Shown piece by piece: positions 17,084-23,026 of a stretch of 23,026 bases of DNA; the first letter of the stretch is position 1, and every line of letters begins with the position of its first letter. The DNA is taken from NCBI GenBank assembly GCA_003427395.1, contig BFEA01000047.1, positions 4,462,542 through 4,485,567 of the forward strand. Direction: 5' to 3'. The notes under the pieces are model-generated. The model saw only the letters and a program-made list of their open reading frames with translations. It was not told the DNA's origin and did not search any database. The stretch is from Chara braunii (taxonomy: Eukaryota > Streptophyta > Charophyceae > Charales > Characeae). A program made the translations under genes and the position numbers.

Positions 17084-17283
17084 ACCGCCAGTACATCGTC
17101 CCAGGCAGCTTGAGAATCGAAAAAGAGTTGCTCTGAAAAGTTCGGAGGTTCAGGGCCACATGACCACAATGACTGGCGGCACCACAGAAAAAAAAAAAAA
17201 AAGTGCACCGCCGGCAGTTTGGCATTGCTTGGTGCGCAGTGTGACTCCACCACATTGAAAGGCCACTCAAATGTACTGGACCT
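17084..17283 (+). mobile_element. Small TIR element C, about 200 bp, TTAA flanks, internal A16
   Basis: It has inverted ends: 17080-17096 against the reverse complement of 17271-17287 match at 14 of 17, including CCAGTACAT. A TTAA sits on both sides (17080-17083 and 17284-17287), as a piggyBac-like target would give. There is no coding capacity, so it is non-autonomous (MITE-like). The centre pairs GGCGGCAC with GTGCACCGCC imperfectly across the A-run. The superfamily cannot be fixed from one pair of ends. Confidence 0.55.
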
Positions 17284-17528
17284 TTAACATTCTCCAAGGC
17301 CGGGTATCACTATCGACTCTCTCATGCCTGGGCAGATAATAATTTACTAACTCATATTAATGCAAGGAAGATGAGCAATAGCGAACTCCAGAAATCAAAC
17401 AGCATCATACACATGAGACCAGATAGTCTGTGGCATGAGCTTACGGTTAACTTCCATCAGCGGGCACTTACCGTTCGCGACGCCTTCTGCGCCGAAGTAC
17501 CGTCTACCATTCCTCTTCCACACTCCTC
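17284..17528. other. Unassigned gap between TIR element and chromovirus 2
   Basis: The open frame at 17371 crosses it but shows no recognisable pol sequence until about 17530. It may be degenerate internal sequence of chromovirus 2 (upstream of RT) or older flank. No LTR, primer-binding site or gag is seen. Confidence 0.4.
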
Positions 17529-17859
17529 GATCTGGTGCCAAGTTGTAACGGCCAAGTCTTTTCGGGCCACTTGCCCTTACGAGCGGACCGACGAGATAGG
17601 CCTATGTTTTCTACGAGCCGCCGCGACGACCGAATCTTCACCTACGGACTTGCCTTCGGACCCCGGAGTGGTGCGGCTGCTCGACGAGTTCACCGACATC
17701 TTCGAGTCTCCTACCGGTGTGGTACCAGATCGGCCGATCTCCCACTAGATCATTCTTGAGGCCGGTGACGTGCCACCGACAGGATGCATCTATCACATGA
17801 GCGAGGAAGAGCTTGCGGTTCTCCACGCGCAACTCAATGATCTGTTGGACAAGGGCTAG
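17529..17859 (+). pseudogene. Chromovirus 2 pol: region before the RT core
   Basis: Frame 1 reads RATCPYERTDEIGLCFLRAA, then VVRLLDEFTDIFESPTGVVP, the segment that joins protease to RT in gypsy pol. TAG at 17746-17748 interrupts it. IILEAGDVPPTGCIYHMSEE and LNDLLDKG follow in the same phase, then TAG at 17857-17859 immediately before ISPTSSPYGAPVLFV. Both stops lie in otherwise well-kept sequence and look like single-base changes. Loss of upstream protease and gag means this segment has no natural start. Confidence 0.75.
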
Positions 17860-19128
17860 ATCAGCCCTACTAGCTCACCATACGGTGCGCCAGTTCTCTT
17901 CGTACGGAGGAAGAACAAGGATCTTCGCTTGTGCATTGACTACCGCAAGCTCAACGCACAAACCGTCAAGAATGCGGGACCTCTTACGCGGATTGACGAC
18001 CTTCTCAAGCATTTGGGCGGCGCAAAATTCTTCTCGAAGTTGGACTTGAAGTCGGGCTACCATCAAATCTCGATACGCTCGCAAGATTGCTACAAATCCG
18101 CGTTCAAGACACGGTACGGGCATTTTGAGTGGATCGTTATGCCTTTTGGCCTCACCAATGCCCCGGCGACCTTTCAAGCAGCAATGACCAACGAGTTTCG
18201 TGCGATGTTGGACCGGTTCGTATTAGTCTACTTAGACGACATTCTCGTCTATAGCCGGACATTGGAGGATCATCTTGAGCACCTTCGACGAGCGTTGGAG
18301 ATGCTCCGCCGCGCTAAGTACAAAGCCAACCACGACAAGTGCGAATTTGTCCGGCAAGAGCTGGAATACTTGGGACATTTTGTCACACCGGAGGGGATCA
18401 GTCCGTTGTCGGACAAGATTCAAGCCATCCAAGAGTGGACGGAGCCAAAGACCGTCACAAATGCCCGTTCCTTCCTTGGCTTAGCCGGCTACTATCAACG
18501 CTTCATCAAGGGATACTCGAAGATCGCGGCTTCTTTATCCAAGCTTCAATGCAAGGACCGGCCATTCGACTTCGACGACAATGCACGGACTTCCTTTTTG
18601 GCTCTCAAAGCCGCATTGCTATCCGCAAAGGTGTTGCGCAATTACGATCCGCTTTTGCCGACACGTGTGACTACCAATGCGTCCGGCTATGGCATTGGTG
18701 CCGTCCTCGAGCAACATGACGGTGTGGACTGGCACCCGATCGAGTACTTTAGCGAGAAAGTGCCCATCGTGCACTCGATTGACGATGCACGAAAAAAGGA
18801 ATTATTGGCCTTCGTACACGCGCTCAAGCGTTGGCGGCATTTTCTTCTTGGTCGACGGCAGTTCCGATGGGTAACGGATAACAATCCATTGGTCTTCTAC
18901 AAGACCCAAGACATGGTCAATAGCACCATTGCCCGTTGGGTGGCCTTCATCGACCAATTTGACTTTTTCCCCGACCACATTTCGGGCAAGTCAAACCGTC
19001 TTGCGGATGCTCTTTCTCGGCGTCCGGACCATTGTACCGCAGTCTACTCAACTTTTGAGATTAACGACGACTTGCGGGACAGCTTCATCCGCGGCTACCA
19101 AGTCGACCCCGAGTTTTGCGACGAGTAA
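17860..19128 (+). pseudogene. Chromovirus 2 pol: reverse transcriptase and RNase H
   Basis: Open for 422 codons in frame 1. RT motifs: LRLCIDYRKLNAQT, FFSKLDLKSGYHQI, VMPFGLTNAPATFQ and the intact catalytic VYLDDILVYS (YLDD at 18229-18240), then LGHFVTPEGI and FLGLAGYYQRFI. RNase H follows: TTNASGYGIGAVL, KELLAFVHALKRWRHFL, VTDNNPLVFY and HISGKSNRLADALSRRP. The first RNase H catalytic aspartate (normally in a TDAS context) is Asn (AAT, 18676-18678), so RNase H should be inactive. RT copies the RNA to DNA and RNase H removes the template. It ends at TAA 19126-19128, where integrase should continue. Confidence 0.9.
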
Positions 19129-20270
19129 GCAAATTGCTCCTCTCCTAATCCGGGGTCATCGAATTATCGGATCCAAGAGGGGTACTTGCTCGTCCACTCG
19201 CGAGGGAAGGATCTTCTTTGTGTGCCACGAGATTTACACTTGCGCACACGGCTTCTTGGCGAGTTCCACGACACTCCCGCCACCGAACACTCAATCGTAC
19301 GATTGGCCGACTCCTCGAGCGTTTTTGGTAGCCCGGTCTTCTCGACGACGTCACACGCTATTGCAAGTCATGCGAGGTTTGCCGACGCTGCAAATCCCGC
19401 AATCATCGTCCGTACGGCGAGTTGCGACCGTTACCGGTCCCCTTGCGGCGAAGGGAAGCGATTGCCATGGACATTATCGGCCATTCCCCAAGCACAAGAC
19501 CGGAGTGGATGAGATTCTCACGGTAGTCGACCGACTCACCAAGTTCGCCATGTTTTTGCCTTGCCGCTATCATGCCAAGGCACCGGAGTTAGCCGAGGTT
19601 TTTTACGCCGGTTGAATTCGAGCCAAGGGTTACCCCAAGGAAATCGTCTGCGACCGCGACACTCGGTTCATGTCCGATTTTTTGTTGACGCTCATCAAAC
19701 GATGGGGTTCATCTCTCAAGCCAAGTTCGGCCCGCCACCCCCAAACCAATGGCCAAACGGAGAGGGCGCATCAGACCGCACAGGTTCTCCTTCGCACTCT
19801 CATCCGTCCCGACCAAAAGGATTGGGTTGAGCGGCTGTCGGATGTCGAATTGGCATACAACTCGTCCATCCACCCGGCTATCGGGATGTCGCCCTTTGAG
19901 TTCGAGCACGGCTCGCCGGTCACTTCTCCGTTGGACACAATCATTCCACAAACGGCCGAGAGCGATGACCATCTTCTTTTCTTGCAACGGATGCAAGAGC
20001 TACTTGTCAAGGCACGCGACCAGATGGCCAAGACGCAGAAATGCATGAGCCAACAGGCCAATCGCCAGCGTCTTCCTTGCCCATTCCGCGTCGGCGATCT
20101 CGTTTGGGTTTCCGCCGCGGAATTCAGCCTTGAACAAGATATCTCCCGCAAGCTCCTTCCGAAATGGATGGGGCCTTGGCCGATCGTGGCACCCGCCGGG
20201 GATGCACCCAGAGGACCTTCCTTTACCATTCAGGTGCCTGCCCACTTGCCCGTCTACCCGCTCCAAGCTG
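19129..20270 (+). pseudogene. Chromovirus 2 pol: integrase
   Basis: The coding thread changes frame twice. Frame 1 (about 19165-19296) reads GYLLVHSRGKDLLCVPRDLH, then LLGEFHDTPATEH (zinc-binding His). Frame 3 (about 19297-19480) reads TRYCKSCEVCRRCKSRNHRP (Cys pair) and REAIAMDI. Frame 2 (from about 19485) reads VDEILTVVDRLTKFAMF, a TGA at 19613-19615, GYPKEIVCDRDTRF and HPQTNGQTERAH. Catalytic Asp (about 19528), Asp (19652-19654) and Glu (19760-19762) are all kept, the last two with 35 residues between them, so the DD35E core is intact in sequence. The C-terminal part (FRVGDLVWVS, RKLLPKWMGPWPIVA) runs to about 20260, where another frame change occurs. Confidence 0.85.
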
Positions 20271-20603
20271 GCTCTCTACACACCAATGGAACATGACGAT
20301 TTTCCCGGACGACGATCGCAAGACCCACCCTCTATGGACGGTTTTCAAGAGGTCTGCAACATCATCTCCCAGCGACGCTACGGCAACAGGCCAACCGAGT
20401 ACTGGGTACAATTTGCGTACTGCAGTCACCGAGCTGACCGTTGGTTAACCCGTGCGGAACTCCAAGCAACAGCTCCAGATGTTCTCGCACGCTACGAACG
20501 CAAGATGCAAGGCAAGCCGGTATCTTCAGCTCCACATCGCACCCACATCCACGTTCCACCTTCAGATCGTCAGCTTCGCCCTCGCCCCGGCTTGACTTCA
20601 TAA
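20271..20603 (+). pseudogene. Chromovirus 2 pol: C-terminal chromodomain
   Basis: Frame 3 reads SKLALYTPMEHDDFPGRRSQ, then ISQRRYGNRPTEYWVQFAYC, HRADRWLTRAELQATAPDVL and ARYERKMQGK, ending at TAA 20601-20603. The YWVQF and ADRWL blocks are the chromodomain beta-strand and aromatic positions of chromoviral integrases, used to tether the integration complex to chromatin. The stop overlaps the polypurine tract, so pol ends directly at the LTR. It is in a different phase from the integrase core. Confidence 0.8.
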
Positions 20604-20616
20604 GGAGGGGGGGGGG
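20602..20616 (+). promoter_or_regulatory. Polypurine tract (plus-strand primer site)
   Basis: AAGGAGGGGGGGGGG lies immediately before the LTR TG. This is the standard position and composition of the RNase H-resistant primer for plus-strand DNA synthesis. Confidence 0.85.
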
Positions 20617-20644
20617 TGTTACATGCTGCGCCTGCAACAGGCTG

Positions 20645-20947
20645 CACGGGCCACTTTCAGGCCCGTGACGTTTTCAGGCCAAAAGCCTGAAAACAAGGGC
20701 CTATAGGCCCCATATCGTTTCAGCCTGAAAGCCTGAAACAAGGGCCTATAGGCCCCATGTCGTTTCAGCCTGGAAGCCTGAAAACCAGGGCCTACAGGCC
20801 CTGTGTCGTTTCAGCCTAAATCAGGGCCTTTCCGGCCCTGAGTCTTTTCAGCCTGAAACTGAGGGCCATTTTCAGGCCCTCATGAGTTCGGCCTGCCCCG
20901 AAACTCGGGCACCAAACCAGGGTTTTAGCTCAGGCCATTTTTGGCCT
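20645..20947 (+). repeat. Ladder of GGGCC hairpins in LTR U3
   Basis: Units of about 45 bp each carry a GGGCC/GGCCC inverted repeat: 20645-20667 (CACGGGCC/GGCCCGTG), 20697-20710 and 20742-20755 (GGGCCTATAGGCCC), 20786-20803 (CAGGGCCT/AGGCCCTG), 20821-20841 (TCAGGGCC/GGCCCTGA) and 20860-20882 (TGAGGGCC/GGCCCTCA). Between them are TTTCAG/CTGAAA inverted repeats, the best being a 10-bp stem at 20670-20694. A weaker AGGCC/GGCCT pair is at 20932-20947. Arms differ between units but stay complementary. Confidence 0.85.
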
Positions 20948-21037
20948 ATTTTTCAAGACAACCTTCGTTTGAGCTTCAACCCCAAGGTCTAGCACATTTT
21001 GGCATTGGCAAGAGCAGCATCCTGGACAGGCCAGCAC

Positions 21038-21044
21038 TATAAAG
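21038..21044 (+). promoter_or_regulatory. TATA box of the LTR promoter
   Basis: TATAAAG stands about 420 bp into the LTR, just past the hairpin ladder. This is where the U3/R border of a gypsy LTR is expected, so transcription would start about 30 bases downstream. Confidence 0.6.
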
Positions 21045-21590
21045 GACTGGCCCGGCCTGCAGGCGGCAGGTAGTTCCTAGGTACTTCCCAGGCACTTCAC
21101 ATGCAGTTCAGGAGGCAGGAGGTAGTCTTCGGGATTCGGCAGCAGCACTCTGGAGGAGCGCTGCAGGAGTAGCAGTAGCGTTAGCAGTAGTAATCAGCGC
21201 TGGGCGCTAGTAGCGTTAGCTGTAGTCTTCAGCACTATGCGCCATAGCTAGTGTTGTACTATAGAGAGAGAGATTGGGCGGAGGCCAGAGGGACTTACCT
21301 GCAGCGCCAGCGCTCCAGCTTCGTCTTCAAGGAACCTGCAGCACAGCGCCACCTTCCCAGGTTAGTACCTGGCACATGAGAGAGAGAGAGTTCTTCTTCT
21401 TCCTCTTCTCAGTCCACCATCTCCCTCTCTTCCTCTCATCATCTGACTTCACTGCATCAGCAGACTATGAGAGAGAGAGAGAGAGCTTGGTGACATTTGG
21501 ATCCAGACTCGACATTGGACTTCAGACATTTTGACGAGGGATTATTTGGGACTTGTAACGAGACTTGGTGTTGACGACTTTCCCATCTCT

Positions 21591-21642
21591 CCCCTCCTCT
21601 TTGTCTGATCCCCTCCTCTTTGTCTGATCCCCTCCTCTTCGT
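21591..21642. repeat. Three tandem copies of a 19-bp unit
   Basis: CCCCTCCTCTTTGTCTGAT at 21591-21609 and 21610-21628, then a partial copy with one change (TTCGTCTG) to about 21642. It is inside the LTR, probably its R/U5 part. Confidence 0.85.
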
Positions 21643-21989
21643 CTGTGCATGTCTGGACCTGGCGCCTCTTCCTGTGTATAGCGTCAGGCCCCTTCACACC
21701 TTGTCGTGAGAATGATGCATGTTTAGTCTGCATTGAGACATTGATTGGGCTCGTCATCAGCATTCTAGCCTTCTGCTTCCCTATCTTATACTATGTGAAA
21801 GAGGTCAGTCCCAGTCAGGTCACGACTTGTATCTAAATCTTCCACTGCGCTATAAAACACCATTGTTTTATGTATCAGGATGCACACTGCTTGTTGAGAT
21901 TTCACTAGCACTGTATTGGCCATTCACTCCTTTTCATCACATTGCGGATCCTCGGTTATTATGTACATCGCCCAACTGGGCATGTAACA

Positions 21990-22614
21990 ACCGTGACTGA
22001 AAGGGTCCAAACTTCCAAAGGGGCATATCTTACTTAACTCAAGTTTTCTCTTTTAGTTTCAACTTGAAATTGGTAAGGAATTTCAAGGGGAACTTCAGCC
22101 AAAAGCTGTTTGTATTGTAATTTTACACCATGTTTTTTCCCCGGAAATTTTTTATATCCCTTTTTTTATATTATGCGCGCTGGAACTTCCGGGGACCCTG
22201 CATGGCGCCCGCCCAGCTGGGTGCCCAGGCAACCTTCCCCCAGCCACGCCACCCGGGGACCAGCACTGAGAGAAACCATTCAGATACATTTTCACAGGAG
22301 CAGCACCCTGGTCTTTTGCCATGCTCACAGAGGCCACCAGCTCGTTTCCATTCATCCCGGCGGCCCAGACACTTCTTTTTTCTCTCTTTTACTGCAGCTC
22401 GCCCCCTGTTCATTGTGATCTAACTCTGTCCAGAGAGACCCTGTTCATTGTGATCTAACTATGTCCACTAAGTCGCTCTGGAGCATGCCTGCTAAGTAAC
22501 TCCTCTCATCGCCGCTCAGCTGTCAGAATATCCCGTTCGGAACAAGAGCTACTCAAAATTGTCTTTGAGCTCAATGAGCCTCGTTCAACACCACTTGAAA
22601 GCATACTTGCAAGC
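21990..22614. other. Anonymous flank after the LTR
   Basis: No coding frame looks real. It includes T-rich stretches (22130-22170). A 29-bp near-identical direct repeat (CCCTGTTCATTGTGATCTAA, then CTCTGTCCA or CTATGTCCA) occurs at 22404-22432 and 22439-22467, separated by 6 bases. Confidence 0.5.
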
Positions 22615-22800
22615 GGACGGACCGGACGAGCATCCGGTTTGCCAGGTCTGGCACCCTCCCCCCGGACCGGACAGAGCCGGACTGGACCGGACTGGACCAG
22701 ACGGGGCCAGACGGGGTGCGGTCCGGTGCCCTTCCGTCCGGGACGGTTCGGACCGGGACTGGAGCGGTGACTTCCCCGCACCGTCCGGGTTGGTAGGGAC
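22615..22800. repeat. GC-rich GGACC/CCGGTCC degenerate repeat segment
   Basis: Dense GGACCGG, GGACTGGACC and CGGTCCG motifs, including two adjacent copies of GGACCGGACT-type decamers (22678-22700) and a CGGTCCG/CGGACCG inverted pair (about 22731 and 22758). Frames over it are Pro/Arg/Gly-rich on both strands. The T-run at 22803-22827 adjoins it. Confidence 0.5.
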
Positions 22801-22802
22801 CC

Positions 22803-22827
22803 TTTTTTTTTTCTTTTTTTTTTTTTT
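22803..22827. repeat. T-run (T8-10, C, T14)
   Basis: On the minus strand this is an A-run following GTGGAACCTT. It could be the poly(A) end of a minus-strand retroposon lying between here and about 22950, but no target duplication was found. Confidence 0.6.
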
Positions 22828-22961
22828 AAGGTTCCACAGGGTAGGGGCCACTGTTGGGGGGGAGTGCTCACCTCTGAGAAGTCCGGAGTTGCGAACTATT
22901 TGCAGATGTAGAGGGGTCCGAATCTTCCGTTGCAACGTCGAAATATTCACTGCTACACGTA

Positions 22962-22967
22962 TGTGTG

Positions 22968-23026
<59 letters not shown>
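22962..23026. repeat. (GT)n microsatellite, runs off the window
   Basis: An uninterrupted GT/TG dinucleotide run from about 22969, with one imperfect TGTGTTG just before it, continuing to the last base. Confidence 0.95.

Larger units (their letters stand above)
17371..21989 (+). mobile_element. 5'-truncated Ty3/gypsy chromovirus 2 with 3' LTR
   Basis: Order: RT, RNase H, integrase, chromodomain, polypurine tract, LTR, the standard Ty3/gypsy chromovirus order on the plus strand. Gag, protease, primer-binding site and 5' LTR are missing. The coding part shows at least three in-frame stops and three frame changes but is far less decayed than the chromovirus near 13 kb. Its DNA is not A/G-skewed like the LINE. 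The left border is uncertain (17290-17530). Confidence 0.85.
20617..21989 (+). repeat. 3' LTR of chromovirus 2, 1373 bp
   Basis: It starts TGTTACATG right after the polypurine tract and ends CATGTAACA (21981-21989), a perfect 9-bp inverted pair and canonical TG...CA ends. Inside, in order: the hairpin ladder (20645-20947), a TATA box (21038-21044), an AGTAGC/GCGTTAGC-rich segment (about 21165-21235), GA-repeats (21259-21270, 21380-21389, 21469-21483) and three copies of a 19-bp unit (21591-21642). Open frames here are short and look non-coding. No second LTR lies in the window for comparison, so the insertion cannot be dated here. Confidence 0.85.

Noticed and set aside
21274-21534. 86-codon ORF inside the LTR
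   Set aside because: Crosses GA-repeats and low-complexity sequence, with no recognisable domain.
22506-22950. Overlapping 121-codon ORFs on the minus strand
   Set aside because: They run through the T-run (poly-Lys) and the GGACC-rich repeat; composition artefacts.

Overview
The window looks like a transposon graveyard from a large plant-lineage nuclear genome. The pol proteins (Ty3/gypsy chromovirus reverse transcriptase, integrase and chromodomain; a plant-type L1 LINE with a DUF4283-like and CCHC ORF1) read most like those of a streptophyte alga such as Chara, or a moss. That placement is by eye only. I see no host protein gene, tRNA, rRNA or CRISPR array.

Layout. 1-1140: anonymous DNA with a 55-bp minisatellite (299-620) and a perfect hairpin (976-999). 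1141-1544: decayed start of a chromovirus reverse transcriptase. 1545-12511: a block that appears to interrupt that chromovirus. Its outer parts (1545-2041 and 12424-12511) look like two halves of a LINE-tail element (X). Between them lies a long L1-type LINE (about 2042-12423), with a C-rich 5' UTR, an intact 946-residue ORF1, an ORF2 broken by two in-frame stops and one frame change, and a structured 3' tail ending in a GNRA-loop hairpin and an A-rich run. 12528-14182: the rest of a decayed chromovirus, with an internal deletion fusing RNase H to integrase, and a 340-bp retroposon-like insert. 14281-14467: a third copy (Y) of the LINE tail. 14468-14606: start of a TIR element.

A single N at 14607 is followed by a near-exact second copy of 12290-14606 (14608 to about 16970). 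It differs by a 43-bp insertion and two patches near the end. This may be an unmerged contig overlap rather than a real tandem duplication. Small TIR elements with internal A-runs follow (about 16829-17040 and 17084-17283).

17371-21989: a second Ty3/gypsy chromovirus, 5'-truncated, with decayed pol (RT, RNase H, integrase, chromodomain), a polypurine tract and a complete 1373-bp 3' LTR (20617-21989, ends TGTTACATG/CATGTAACA). The LTR's U3 holds a ladder of covarying GGGCC hairpins and a TATA box. 21990-23026: anonymous flank with a GGACC-rich segment, a T-run and a (GT)n microsatellite that runs off the window.

The strongest new-looking signals are the structured LINE-tail module, seen in three diverged copies with compensatory stem changes, and the hairpin ladder of the LTR.
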